A stretch of 64,000 nt of DNA from Allosediminivita pacifica (lineage in GTDB: Bacteria > Pseudomonadota > Alphaproteobacteria > Rhodobacterales > Rhodobacteraceae). Under the pieces are notes generated by a model that was given only the letters and a program-made list of their open reading frames with translations, was not told the DNA's origin and did no database searches. Each line of letters starts with the position of its first letter. The stretch's first letter is position 1. Both the position numbers and the translations under genes were made by a program. The stretch spans positions 1 to 64,000 of the forward strand of contig NZ_QBKN01000003.1 in NCBI RefSeq assembly GCF_003054175.1, in the 5' to 3' direction. Below are positions 33,482 to 42,167 of this stretch, one piece after another.

Positions 33482-34319
33482 TGACCTTCACCGCGTCCAT
33501 GTCCCCGTCCGAGCACATCGGAGCATCTTCGCCCGGCGGACTGTAGGAAATGCAGTGATAGGTGGCGACGCTTTCGGTGTCGTCATCGGCCGAGCCCGAC
33601 CAGCCGGCCTGCCCGCGCCCGCCGGTCCAGATGTTGATGTAGATGCGGCCGGGAATGTCGGGGATCGCGCGATCCGCGGCCTCGACGCGCAGCAGTTCGC
33701 GCCCGTTGGCGTACCAGACAAGCCGGTCGGGCAGCCAATCGAGCGTGTAGATGTTGGGTCCGTCGGCGGAGTCGAAACCGAGGTCGACCCATTCGCCCGG
33801 GAGCTTCTCGCCCTTGGCGAAGCGGTTCACCCAGACCTTCGTCGTGTCGCGCCCGAGAAACTCGAAGTCGATCTCGTCGTGCGGATCGCCGAAATAGGGT
33901 CCGGTGTAGGTGAAGAAACTCGAGATGACACCGTCACCGCGCCCGGCGGTCATGACCACCTCGTAGCGCCCGAAATGCGTGCGCCGAATACGCTGAAGCT
34001 CTCCGCCGAGGAAATCCTTGCTGGATTCATCGGGCGCCGGGTAGAGGCGCAGCTGCAAGGGCGATTCCCGTATCCCGTCGCGGGTGACCGCGTTGCGGGA
34101 CCATGCCGTCCGGTAGTGCGAATCCCCGACCGCGAAATTGCTGATCCGCCAACCTTCGGGCAGCTGCCCGCCTGCGTCGAATTTTGATAGAAAGGCCCCT
34201 TCGGGGGCAGCAGTGACCGGTGGAGGCACGAATGCGAGGGTGACCCCGCACGCAATTCCGAATATCGCCTTACGGCGCAACGACAGAATTGTCTTACGCA
34301 AAACGCTAAGTATCATCAT
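33474..34319 (-). CDS. Secreted glycoside hydrolase family 16 (ExoK-like glycanase)
   Basis: 281 residues with an N-terminal signal sequence (hydrophobic AIFGIACGVTLAFVPPPVTA, cleavage likely after TAA near 38). The GH16 catalytic motif is DEIDFEFLG, with the two glutamates acting as nucleophile and acid/base. GRYEVVMTAGRGDGVISSFF and the later NIWTGGRGQAGW are typical blocks. GH16 endo-beta-1,3-1,4-glucanases such as ExoK trim newly made succinoglycan. Its place between two exo-type glycosyltransferases suggests the same job: controlling polymer length or biofilm release. The start has no obvious ribosome site and lies only 32 bases from the divergent GT2 start. Confidence 0.9.
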   Translation of the reverse strand: MMILSVLRKTILSLRRKAIFGIACGVTLAFVPPPVTAAPEGAFLSKFDAGGQLPEGWRISNFAVGDSHYRTAWSRNAVTRDGIRESPLQLRLYPAPDESSKDFLGGELQRIRRTHFGRYEVVMTAGRGDGVISSFFTYTGPYFGDPHDEIDFEFLGRDTTKVWVNRFAKGEKLPGEWVDLGFDSADGPNIYTLDWLPDRLVWYANGRELLRVEAADRAIPDIPGRIYINIWTGGRGQAGWSGSADDDTESVATYHCISYSPPGEDAPMCSDGDMDAVKVND

Positions 34320-34351
34320 CTAAAAAACCGTGGCTACAATAGGATCCGAGT

Positions 34352-35305
34352 ATGACCGAAAACGACGTCATGGCAACGGTCATTGTCGCCGCGTGGTGCG
34401 CCGAGGACCGTCTCGCGCGAAGTGTGCACAGCGCATTGTCACAGGACCTGCCCTCGATCGAGGTGATCGTGGTCGACGACGCCTCGCCGGACGGGACCGC
34501 GCAGCTGGCGCGACAGATGGCGGAAGCGGATCCGCGGATCCGGGTGGTATCGCTGGAGCGCAACGGTGGCCCCGCCGTCGCCCGGAACGCGGCCATCGAC
34601 ATCGCGCGCGGGAAATGGGTCGCGGTTCTCGACAGTGATGACGAGATGCGCCCCGGTCGCTTGGCCGGATTGACCGCTGCCGGCGAACGTCTCGGCGCCG
34701 ATTGCGTCTACGACGACCTCCAGCCCGTCGATCCGGCGGGCCAGGACCTCGGGCCAAGCCACCTTGCCTCCCTGAATATCGCGCAGCCCGAACAATGGAC
34801 GCTGGAGCGTTTCCTTTCGGGCTGCGGGGCACGACCCGGTCAGGCGGCGCTAGGCTACCTGAAACCCGTGATCCGGCGCAGCTTCATCGAGAAGACCGGC
34901 CTGCGCTACGATCCCTCGCTGCGCAACGGCGAGGACTTTCACCTCGTCGCGGAGTTGCTCGCGCTTGGCGGGGCGCTCTGGTTCGTCCCGGGTGCCGGCT
35001 ATCTCTATACCCAGCGGGACGGCTCGATCTCGCGGCGGCTGGACCTTGGTCATGCCCGCGCCCTGACCGCCGCCGACAGCGCCTTCTGTTCGCGCCACGC
35101 CTCCTCGCTCAGTCCCGATGCCCGGCAACTCATGCGGGCGCGGGGCCGGAACCTCGCCGACATGATCGCGGTCGAGGCGGCGATCAACGCCATCAAGACC
35201 CGCCATTACGGCAAGGCCGCGGCCACCTTGGCCACCCGCCCCTCGGCCATGGTGCGACTCGCCGGGAAGGTGCGGGACAAGCTCGCGATTCGCTCAACCG
35301 CGTGA
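34352..35305 (+). CDS. Glycosyltransferase family 2 protein (ExoO-like paralogue)
   Basis: 317 residues, GT-A fold, with IEVIVVDDASPDGT for the nucleotide and WVAVLDSDDEMRPGRL carrying the DxD. NGEDFHLVAELL aligns with the base region of the GT2 at 32504, and the two share overall layout, so they look like diverged copies placed back to back around the GH16 gene. It would add a hexose to the growing repeat unit. The upstream space shared with GH16 is only 32 bases, so at least one promoter must overlap coding sequence. Confidence 0.88.
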   Translation: MTENDVMATVIVAAWCAEDRLARSVHSALSQDLPSIEVIVVDDASPDGTAQLARQMAEADPRIRVVSLERNGGPAVARNAAIDIARGKWVAVLDSDDEMRPGRLAGLTAAGERLGADCVYDDLQPVDPAGQDLGPSHLASLNIAQPEQWTLERFLSGCGARPGQAALGYLKPVIRRSFIEKTGLRYDPSLRNGEDFHLVAELLALGGALWFVPGAGYLYTQRDGSISRRLDLGHARALTAADSAFCSRHASSLSPDARQLMRARGRNLADMIAVEAAINAIKTRHYGKAAATLATRPSAMVRLAGKVRDKLAIRSTA

Positions 35306-35417
35306 TTCGCGCGGCACATGGCTTTGGCTTGCCCTAAAATCGGTCATAAATGGGGTAAAATCAGGGCGCCGGTCAAAGTCGCATCGCACATTTTGTGGTG
35401 ATACAAGAAATTTGCAC

Positions 35418-35427
35418 ACCATATGGT
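35418..35427. promoter_or_regulatory. Palindrome next to the CRP-like site
   Basis: ACCATATGGT, a perfect 10-bp palindrome three bases before the TGTGA-N6-TCACA site. Such short symmetrical sequences can be half of a LuxR-type box or a chance palindrome. It is listed because two symmetrical elements stand side by side in the exoY-like promoter region. Confidence 0.35.
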
Positions 35428-35429
35428 TA

Positions 35430-35445
35430 TGTGAAGTAATTCACA
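35430..35445. promoter_or_regulatory. CRP-consensus palindrome upstream of the exoY-like gene
   Basis: TGTGA-AGTAAT-TCACA matches the classical cAMP-receptor-protein consensus exactly and extends to 7-bp perfect arms (ATGTGAA/TTCACAT, 35429-35446). It lies 142 bases before the exoY-like ATG in an AT-rich 282-base gap. A CRP/Clr-family regulator is the best guess; activation or repression cannot be told. Confidence 0.65.
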
Positions 35446-35540
35446 TTGATCTGTACAGGAAACTGTTAACACATTCTTACCGACCTTGCCGGTGTCCGTG
35501 AACGTTCGGTCTTTTTTGTAAGGGTCACATTCTATGATGA

Positions 35541-35561
35541 GGGGGCGCTTATTTAGCCCCC
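35541..35561 (+). promoter_or_regulatory. Leader hairpin before the exoY-like gene
   Basis: GGGGGC (35541-35546) pairs with GCCCCC (35556-35561) around a 9-base loop, ending 26 bases before the start codon. In a transcript begun upstream it would form just ahead of the ribosome site (GGGGGCC at 35578-35584) and could compete with it, since the two G-runs are alike. Regulatory role is a suggestion only. Confidence 0.4.
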
Positions 35562-35587
35562 GATTACTTTTGATCTCGGGGGCCAAA

Positions 35588-36277
35588 ATGAGTCATCAGA
35601 CCAACACGAGTGTGGAGGGCGGCGACGACCTTGCCGCTCCTCCGAGCCCACGCAAGTTGCACATTGCTCTGAAACGCACGATGGATGTCATCATCGGCTC
35701 GACGCTTTTTGTTTTCGCGCTGCCGCTGATGCTGCTGATCGCCGGGCTTATTGTCGCCCGCGACGGCGCCCCGGTGCTTTATGTTCATGAACGCATCGGC
35801 CGGAACGGGAAACCGTTCGGATGCCTCAAGTTCCGCACCATGGTCCGGGACTCCCAGGCGCGGCTGGACGACCTCCTCGCGCGTGACAGCTTTGCCCGGC
35901 ACGAGTGGGAGCAGAAGCAGAAGCTCAGGAACGATCCCAGGATCCTGCCCTGGATCGGACCGCTTCTGCGAACTTCGAGCCTGGACGAGCTGCCGCAACT
36001 CTGGAACGTGCTGCGCGGGGACATGAGCCTGGTCGGACCGCGGCCGGTCGTCTGCTCGGAACTCAGCCGCTACGGGCTGGCGCAACACCTCTATACCTCG
36101 GTACGGCCCGGCCTGACCGGCCCCTGGCAGATCGGCGAACGGTCGGAAGGGGAATATGACGACCGCATCCGCACCGACGTCGACTACGTCCGCAACTGGT
36201 CGTTGCGACAGGATTTCATGATCATCCTGAAAACTGCGGAGATCGTTCTCTCGGGAGGGTCGAAAGGCGCTTACTGA
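35588..36277 (+). CDS. exoY: ExoY-like sugar transferase (priming step of EPS synthesis)
   Basis: 229 residues. One membrane segment (residues 32-54, VIIGSTLFVFALPLMLLIAG) precedes the cytosolic bacterial sugar transferase domain. Key blocks are ERIGRNGKPFGCLKFRTMV, LPQLWNVLRGDMSLVGPRPV and SVRPGLTGPWQIGERSE. It transfers galactose or another hexose 1-phosphate to undecaprenyl phosphate, starting the repeat unit. The start ATG at 35588 follows GGGGGCC; an in-frame ATG at 35534 lies upstream of a hairpin and is less likely. The short single-TM form matches ExoY rather than the longer WbaP type. Its own AT-rich promoter region with a CRP-type palindrome suggests that this gene is a control point. 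Confidence 0.93.
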   Translation: MSHQTNTSVEGGDDLAAPPSPRKLHIALKRTMDVIIGSTLFVFALPLMLLIAGLIVARDGAPVLYVHERIGRNGKPFGCLKFRTMVRDSQARLDDLLARDSFARHEWEQKQKLRNDPRILPWIGPLLRTSSLDELPQLWNVLRGDMSLVGPRPVVCSELSRYGLAQHLYTSVRPGLTGPWQIGERSEGEYDDRIRTDVDYVRNWSLRQDFMIILKTAEIVLSGGSKGAY

Positions 36278-36286
36278 GCCGAGACG

Positions 36287-36532
36287 TCAGCCCTTGGCCG
36301 ACCGGGGATTGCCGACCACGCCGGAGTCGGCCTTTCCGTCGGCATCCTTCTTCCGACGTTCGGCCCGCGTACTGCGGACCTGGGCGACAACGATGGTCAG
36401 GACGGCGCCGGCCAACCAGAGGAAGAGAAGATAAAGCCAGAAGGGCATGGAGACGAAAAATGTCAGCACGACGGAAAGCACCGCGGCACACGCGTACCCC
36501 AGCAGAATGACTTTGATGTTGTTACCGATCAT
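36287..36532 (-). CDS. Small inner-membrane protein, 81 residues
   Basis: Two hydrophobic segments (about 6-28 and 30-52) are followed by a highly charged cytosolic tail (RSTRAERRKKDADGKADSG). AAGGGGAAG precedes the ATG. The first segments resemble the membrane part of small exo-locus proteins such as ExoD or ExoX, but there is no clear family signature. It is convergent with the exoY-like gene, 9 bases apart. ExoX-type small proteins inhibit ExoY post-translationally, but calling it ExoX would be speculation. Confidence 0.65.
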   Translation of the reverse strand: MIGNNIKVILLGYACAAVLSVVLTFFVSMPFWLYLLFLWLAGAVLTIVVAQVRSTRAERRKKDADGKADSGVVGNPRSAKG

Positions 36533-36678
36533 CTAGACTTCCCCTTCCGCGTGGGCTTGCGGCCCCTTGCGCTGACGAAAATCACCTGCCGCCAGCGACA
36601 AGCGAGTTACCCATAAGACGCGCCACACAGAACTAATTTTTGAACATAGAACAGTTTCAGCACAGGTCGAGAACTGAA

Positions 36679-37728
36679 ATGCAACAGGGGAATTTCGGCA
36701 ATACTGAGCCGCCGAATGGGCCGGCAATGGCAAAAGCTCGCCATGCGGCGCCCAAGTCACGTTTTCGGACTTGGGCGCTTCGGTCTTTGAAGGTTCTGAT
36801 CGTTGCCGTCCTGATGATCTGGATCGTGCGCAATGCCGATACCGAATCGGTGTTCTCGGCGATGCGGCAGGCGAACCTGCCCCTCGTCGTGCTCGCGCTC
36901 GCGATGCAGGTCCTGGGCGCGGCGATCATGGCCGCGCGATGGCGGCTGCTCCTGCAGGTTCAGAATGTCTCTCCCAGCTTCGGCTACCTCTTCACCTCGA
37001 CGGTGAGCGCGTTCTTCTTCCGGCAATTCCTGCCGTCGGTCGTCGGTGGAGACGCGATCCGCAGCGTGGCGGCCTGGCGCGCCGGTGCCGATCCGGGCTT
37101 TGCGGCACTGTCGCTTGTCGCCGACCGGCTGTTCGGCCTCCTTGCCCTGCTGCTGTTCCTGATCGGCGCGTCCTTCTTCATGATGCAGATCGCCGCCGAC
37201 CTTCCCGGTCTCTGGGGCGGCTTGGCCGCCGCCGGAGCCATCGTCGGTGGTGGACTGCTGTTCCTCATGGCGCCGGGAAGCATCCGCCTGCCGGCAAGGA
37301 CCCCCGCAAAGCTCGACAGGATCGTGCGCGCGACGCGCGTCTTTGCAGGATCGCACCGGATCGTGCCGGCCTGCCTCGGACTATCGATCCTGCTGCAGGT
37401 CAACGTCGTGACCTTCTACTGGGTGATCGGCCATGCGCTTGGCCTCGAGGTCCCCTACGCGGCCTATTATGTCATCGTTCCGATCGCGATTTTCGTCATG
37501 ATGGTGCCATTTTCGATCAATGCCATCGGCATTCGCGAAGTGATATTCATATACTTGCTCGGAGTGTGGGGCGTGGATAGCGACCTCGCGCTCGCATTCG
37601 CCTGGGCCGAATTCGGCATCATCCTCTGTGCAGGGCTGCTCGGGGGAATTGTCTATATGACCCACAAGATGCCGGCCCGGATCGATATTGAAAGGTCCGG
37701 AGCAGAGACTCCGGCGAATGCCACCTGA
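36679..37728 (+). CDS. Lysylphosphatidylglycerol synthase-type/UPF0104 membrane protein
   Basis: About 349 residues from ATG 36679; the frame extends to a TTG at 36640, and ATG 36727 is another candidate. Eight or so transmembrane segments show the AglD/MprF-type flippase-like pattern, with FFFRQFLPSVVGGDAIR near 114-130 as the family hallmark, followed by DRLFGLLALLLF and, near the end, PFSINAIGIREVIFIYLL. Members flip or release lipid-linked sugars and aminoacyl lipids. In this locus it may act on a lipid-linked sugar donor, for example the substrate of the GT39-like enzyme. Family is clear, role inferred. Confidence 0.82.
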   Translation: MQQGNFGNTEPPNGPAMAKARHAAPKSRFRTWALRSLKVLIVAVLMIWIVRNADTESVFSAMRQANLPLVVLALAMQVLGAAIMAARWRLLLQVQNVSPSFGYLFTSTVSAFFFRQFLPSVVGGDAIRSVAAWRAGADPGFAALSLVADRLFGLLALLLFLIGASFFMMQIAADLPGLWGGLAAAGAIVGGGLLFLMAPGSIRLPARTPAKLDRIVRATRVFAGSHRIVPACLGLSILLQVNVVTFYWVIGHALGLEVPYAAYYVIVPIAIFVMMVPFSINAIGIREVIFIYLLGVWGVDSDLALAFAWAEFGIILCAGLLGGIVYMTHKMPARIDIERSGAETPANAT

Positions 37729-37811
37729 TTGATTTGCCCGGGTCAGCCGACAGCTTGTCGTGCCCCCGTACCATATAGAACGACGACATATTTCGACCGA
37801 AAGGCATTGTC

Positions 37812-38543
37812 ATGCGCGTCAAGTCAGCCATTGAAAACGTCCTGCGAACTTCGCCCCCGCTTTATCGCCTGGGCTCGCGGATCTATCACAAGATGAACCC
37901 CGAATTCCGCACGCTGAGCCCGGGTGCGCCCGGCGCGATCCGCAAGGCCTTCGAACTGGGCCTCGTGGACAAGGATGCCCGCACGTTCGAGGGCGACTAC
38001 CACGAGTTCGGTCTCTTCCGCGGCGGTACCTTCCTCGCCACGAGCCAGATCCTCGACGAGATGGGCCTGCAGGACGTGCGGCTCTACGGCTACGACTCCT
38101 TCGAGGGGCTTCCCGAGGCCACGGGCATCGACGCCGGCGACACGCGCTTCTTCGAGGGGCAGTTTGCCTGCTCGCGGCAGGATGTCGAGGCCAACCTCAA
38201 GGCGCACGGGATGGACATGTCCCGCGCGGTGCTGGTCGAAGGCTTCTACGAGGACACGCTGACCGAGGAGCTTCATCAGCAGCATCCCTTCCGCCCGGCC
38301 TCGGTCGTTCTGCTCGACTGCGACTACTACTCCTCCACCATCTGCGCGCTGAACTGGCTCGACCGCTATATCCGCGCGGGCACCGTTCTGCTGTTCGACG
38401 ACTGGTTCAGCTACGGCAGCGATCCCGACCTGGGCCAGCCCAAGGCGCTGGATGACTGGCTTGCCGCCAATCCCCAGTGGAAGGTCGAGCAGCTTGACGA
38501 TTTCGAGGCAAACGGGCGCGGCTTCATCGTCCGCAACAGCTGA
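37812..38543 (+). CDS. TylF/MycF-type sugar O-methyltransferase
   Basis: 243 residues. [19 protein letters not shown] and [16 protein letters not shown] make the SAM-binding region, and [19 protein letters not shown] with the DDWFSYG motif supplies the metal-binding acidic residues of the macrocin O-methyltransferase family. Relatives methylate deoxysugar hydroxyls, so a methyl ether on the polysaccharide is likely. GAAAGG stands before the ATG. It is followed after 20 bases by the acyltransferase gene, suggesting a decoration operon. Confidence 0.85.
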   Translation: MRVKSAIENVLRTSPPLYRLGSRIYHKMNPEFRTLSPGAPGAIRKAFELGLVDKDARTFEGDYHEFGLFRGGTFLATSQILDEMGLQDVRLYGYDSFEGLPEATGIDAGDTRFFEGQFACSRQDVEANLKAHGMDMSRAVLVEGFYEDTLTEELHQQHPFRPASVVLLDCDYYSSTICALNWLDRYIRAGTVLLFDDWFSYGSDPDLGQPKALDDWLAANPQWKVEQLDDFEANGRGFIVRNS

Positions 38544-38563
38544 ACGCAGCGGGGGAACCGGAC

Positions 38564-39334
38564 GTGACACAGTCGACCCACACGCCCATGTCCACGAGAC
38601 CGGCTGAAAAGGACCGCGTCGTGGACATGCTCGGGTCCGAAGCCTCGGCGCTGTCGAAGTACCAGTCCGTCTTCGTCGGGCGCGAGGGACTTCTGGCGAC
38701 GCTGAAGTACGACCTCGTGATGATGCTGGCTTCGGGCACGCGCGGCGCGCTCGGGCTGGCGCTGCGCAAGACACTCTACCCCGGCCTCTTCGGCCGGATC
38801 GGGGCGGGCGTCACCTTCGGGAGGGCGATCTCGCTGCGGTGTCCGGGGCGGATGTCGCTGGACGACAGCGTGATCATCGACGACAACTGCTCGCTCGACG
38901 CGCGCGGGGCCCGCACGCCGGCTGAATTCACCATCGGCGCGGGCACGCTCGTGGCCCGCGACACCATCCTGCTGGTCAAGCAGGGCTACCTGCGGATCGG
39001 CGAAAGATGCTCGATCGGCAGCCAGTGCTTCCTCGGCGCCGTCTCGGGCATCGAGATCGGGGATGACACGATCATCGCCGGGCAATGCTACTTCGGCGGC
39101 GGGCGCTATCGCACCAAGCTGGGTGCGGGTCCGATGCAGCAGCAGGGGCTGACGACGCGCGGACCCGTGGTGGTCGGCAGCGACGTCTGGATCGGCGCCG
39201 GGGTCAAGATCCTGGACGGGGTCCGGATCGGAGACGGGGCGATCATCGGCGCAGGCGCCGTGGTCACTTCGGACGTCGCGCCGAACACGATCGTCGGGGG
39301 TGTCCCGGCCCGGACGATCGGCGAAAGGACCTGA
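38564..39334 (+). CDS. Hexapeptide-repeat acyltransferase
   Basis: 256 residues. From about residue 85 the protein is a left-handed beta helix: a run of [IVL]GxGxx repeats ([43 protein letters not shown]). It ends in [19 protein letters not shown] and [17 protein letters not shown], typical of O-acetyltransferases of the maltose/nodulation/virginiamycin group. It probably acetylates or acylates a sugar of the repeat unit. The start is GTG with GGGGGA ahead of it. It is linked to the upstream methyltransferase and the downstream GT39-like gene. Confidence 0.86.
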   Translation: MTQSTHTPMSTRPAEKDRVVDMLGSEASALSKYQSVFVGREGLLATLKYDLVMMLASGTRGALGLALRKTLYPGLFGRIGAGVTFGRAISLRCPGRMSLDDSVIIDDNCSLDARGARTPAEFTIGAGTLVARDTILLVKQGYLRIGERCSIGSQCFLGAVSGIEIGDDTIIAGQCYFGGGRYRTKLGAGPMQQQGLTTRGPVVVGSDVWIGAGVKILDGVRIGDGAIIGAGAVVTSDVAPNTIVGGVPARTIGERT

Positions 39335-39404
39335 GGAAGCCGGAAATGACCATAAGTACCGAAATTTCCGGTCCCTCGTCAGGGGACCCCCGCGGTGCGC
39401 AGCC

Positions 39405-40985
39405 GTGACCGGCGAGATCAGCCGATCGCGCTTGTCGCTGCACGTGACGGCGCTGCTGATCTTCGCCTTCGCGGCGCTTCTCCGTGTCGGATTGCTGAAC
39501 GCCCCCGGGGAATTCGACGAGTTTTACCACCTGCTCGCGGCGCGCGGCCTCATGGACAGCGGAGTGCCGCGGATCCTTGACGGTGAATACTGGCGCGGGG
39601 CGCTTTTCACCCGAATGGTCGCGGGGCTTTTCCATCTGACCGGGTCCGAGGACCTGCCCGTCGCCCGGGTGATTTCGGTCATCGCGGGTTCGCTGATCCC
39701 GGTCATGGTGTTCCTGTGGATCAGCAAGGTCGTCGGCACCGGGACCGCTGCGCTTGCGACGGCCTTCACCCTCTTCTGGCCGCAGGGCATCCTGGAATCG
39801 CAACTGGCCCGGTTCTACGCCCTGCATGTGCTGACGTTCCTGCTCGGGGCGGCCGCGTTTTACCTGCTGGTGGCGGGCGGCGTCTCCTCGCGGCTGATCT
39901 ATGCGGCGCTGACGGCACTCGGCTGGACGCTCGCTATCCATTTCCAGATCAGCGCCGTCATCGGCGTCGGTGCCGCCTGCCTCGGCGGGATCTTCGTGCT
40001 TGTCATGCGCCAACGGATAAACCCGGCCGCGACCCTGCTGCTGTTGAGTCCGCTGATCGTCCTCGGCATCATCGCGGCGGTGGCTCTCGACGCGGCCAGC
40101 GTGCTTGCGAGGGCCTGGGAGTTCTACCGCTGGACGCCGGTGCATTCCGAACATCTGCGCAACTACTACGCCTTCTATTTCCAGCAGTTCGAGACCTGGT
40201 ACGGCCTGATGTGGTTCGCGAGCCTCGCGCTGGTTCCGCTGGGTTTGCGCGCCAACCAGACGCTCGCCGTCTATTGCGCCACGATCTTCGTACTCTGCTT
40301 CCTGGCCCATTCCTTCGGGGGCATGAAGTCGTTGCGCTACATGTCCTACGCGACTCCGTTCCTTTTCGTGAACTGGGCCCTCGGCGTCCGGGTTCTCGTC
40401 GGCGTCCTCACCCGGCGCTTCTCGCCCAGGACGCGCAACACGATACTCGTCCTGAGCGGAATCCTGGTGGTGGTCGCCACGCTCTTCGTGCCGCGATCGC
40501 TGCAGCTTGCCTCGGGTGAGGGTCTGCCGGACCGTGGCGACTGGCGCGATGGCGCCGAGATCGTCGGCGAATGGCTGGAGGAAGCGCCCTTCATCGTCAC
40601 CACCCGCGAGTTGCACCAGATCGCCTACCTCGGCGACTACGATGTCCTCTTCAGCGAAAGCCGCCGGTCCGAACTCAGCCCGCCCGAAGATTTCGGGGTG
40701 GATCCGCGCACCGGCCGGCCCGTGGTGGGCACCGAGGACAACATTATGCTGGTGATCCGCTGCGTGCCCGACGGGCTTCTCGTGACATCGCCCGACTGGT
40801 GGTACGACGCGGGCTTCAACGAGCTACTCGGACGCCAGATGGATGCCGAAGGTATCGTGTTCGACATCCGCGAAGACGACGCGATCACCGCGATCCGCTG
40901 GCACCGTGACGACGATACCCCCGCCGCCTGCGAGACGCTGCCGCGCGCGCTCCGAACCACGCCGCCGGAGGACGTGATCCCCTGA
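39405..40985 (+). CDS. GT39-like membrane glycosyltransferase
   Basis: About 526 residues from a GTG at 39405; the frame opens at 39300 but the first 35 residues there overlap the acyltransferase and are not protein-like. Eleven or so hydrophobic segments are followed by a 130-residue periplasmic tail. The first loop has APGEFDEFYHLLAARGLM, matching the acidic first-loop motif of dolichyl-phosphate-mannose mannosyltransferase-type (GT39/ArnT) enzymes. These use polyprenyl-phosphate sugars on the periplasmic side, so it may add a side sugar to the polymer. The GT2 at 50312, similar to polyprenyl-phosphate sugar synthases, could supply the donor. Confidence 0.8.
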   Translation: MTGEISRSRLSLHVTALLIFAFAALLRVGLLNAPGEFDEFYHLLAARGLMDSGVPRILDGEYWRGALFTRMVAGLFHLTGSEDLPVARVISVIAGSLIPVMVFLWISKVVGTGTAALATAFTLFWPQGILESQLARFYALHVLTFLLGAAAFYLLVAGGVSSRLIYAALTALGWTLAIHFQISAVIGVGAACLGGIFVLVMRQRINPAATLLLLSPLIVLGIIAAVALDAASVLARAWEFYRWTPVHSEHLRNYYAFYFQQFETWYGLMWFASLALVPLGLRANQTLAVYCATIFVLCFLAHSFGGMKSLRYMSYATPFLFVNWALGVRVLVGVLTRRFSPRTRNTILVLSGILVVVATLFVPRSLQLASGEGLPDRGDWRDGAEIVGEWLEEAPFIVTTRELHQIAYLGDYDVLFSESRRSELSPPEDFGVDPRTGRPVVGTEDNIMLVIRCVPDGLLVTSPDWWYDAGFNELLGRQMDAEGIVFDIREDDAITAIRWHRDDDTPAACETLPRALRTTPPEDVIP

Positions 40986-41000
40986 GGCGCGCGGCGCCCT

Positions 41001-42167
41001 TCAGCTCAGCACGGCGGCGGCGATCTCCTGGTGTGACTGGCGGAAGGTCTCTTCCGGCATCTCGAGGATGGCCCGCCTGCGCGCCATGGCATCGGCAGCC
41101 GTGATCCCCTCCAGACGCCGTACGAGCGCCTCGGGACTCGGCTCCGGCACCGCCCAGCCAAGGCCATCCGCCACGCGGCGCCCGGTTTCGGTGCCTTCGA
41201 CCGCGATGGAGGGGCATCCGAAATACCCCGCCTCGTAGATGCGGTTCGGCAGCAGCCAGTTCGAATTGGTCCCCCACTGCCAGAGGTCCTGCGCCCAAAC
41301 CATGTCGCAACCACGGTAGATCGCCTCGAGACCCTCGGGATACCCGTAGGCCCCGTGATAGGTGACGTTTTCGTGCCGCGCGATCATGTCGTCGAAGTCG
41401 GGCAGGATGTGCCGGTGGACGTTGCCGTGCATCTCGATCCGCACGCGCGATCCCATGCGCTCCGCGGTCTTCAGCAGGATCTCGAGGCTCTGCGGACAGC
41501 GCAGCGATCCGACCCAGCCCAGCACCAGCGGCCTGTCTTCCGCGGGCATGGCGAATTCCTCGGGGCGCGGACGGGCGGGACCGGCGTCGCCGACCCACAT
41601 CTTGTTCTCCACCAGACGCACCTTGCCTGCCCAGCCCTGCATCGGTTCGAAATACTCGCGCTGGAAGGCCATCGACGAGATGATGATCGAGTCGGTCTGC
41701 CTGAGAAGTCCGCGTTCGACCGCGCGTGCGAGCCGCCCCTTCCGGCCGGCGTCCGTCATGATGTCGTGGATGTCGAGCGCCTCGTAGACCATGCGCGGCC
41801 GGGGACGGATCATCTGCCGGGCCGCGGCCGCAACGATCAGCATGTCGAGATTGCGGGCGACGATGGTCTTGCTCCCCGCCAGTTTGTCGCGGTTCTTCCA
41901 AAGGATCCCCATCGAGGCGATGATCCGCCTGATCCGCTGGCCCATGGCGGCGTTGCGCGTCTCGCCAAGGTCGACATTACGCCAGAAGGGGGCCGCGTCG
42001 TGGGTCATGTTGGAACGGCGCATGGTGAAGCCGGTCACGTCGAAGCCGCACTCCTGGTAGGCGCGGATCCGTCGGCGCTGTGCTGCCTCGGCGGCATCGT
42101 AGGCGAAGACGAGAAGCTTGTAGGGCGTGGCAACGTCGTTGGTGTCCATCCGGGACAGCTGGTTCAT
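41001..42167 (-). CDS. Glycosyltransferase family 4-like protein
   Basis: 388 residues, GT-B. N-terminal part: LLVFAYDAAEAAQRRRIRAYQECGFDVTG. Donor half: PLVLGWVGSLRCPQSLEILLKTAERM, VTYHGAYGYPEGLEAIYRGCDMVW, and NRIYEAGYFGCPSIAVEG, which stands where the E-x7-E motif lies. The start ATG overlaps the stop of the third sulfotransferase, so the two are translated together. Convergent with the GT39-like gene, 15 bases apart. It probably makes one linkage of the repeat unit; the sugar is unknown. Confidence 0.85.
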   Translation of the reverse strand: MNQLSRMDTNDVATPYKLLVFAYDAAEAAQRRRIRAYQECGFDVTGFTMRRSNMTHDAAPFWRNVDLGETRNAAMGQRIRRIIASMGILWKNRDKLAGSKTIVARNLDMLIVAAAARQMIRPRPRMVYEALDIHDIMTDAGRKGRLARAVERGLLRQTDSIIISSMAFQREYFEPMQGWAGKVRLVENKMWVGDAGPARPRPEEFAMPAEDRPLVLGWVGSLRCPQSLEILLKTAERMGSRVRIEMHGNVHRHILPDFDDMIARHENVTYHGAYGYPEGLEAIYRGCDMVWAQDLWQWGTNSNWLLPNRIYEAGYFGCPSIAVEGTETGRRVADGLGWAVPEPSPEALVRRLEGITAADAMARRRAILEMPEETFRQSHQEIAAAVLS

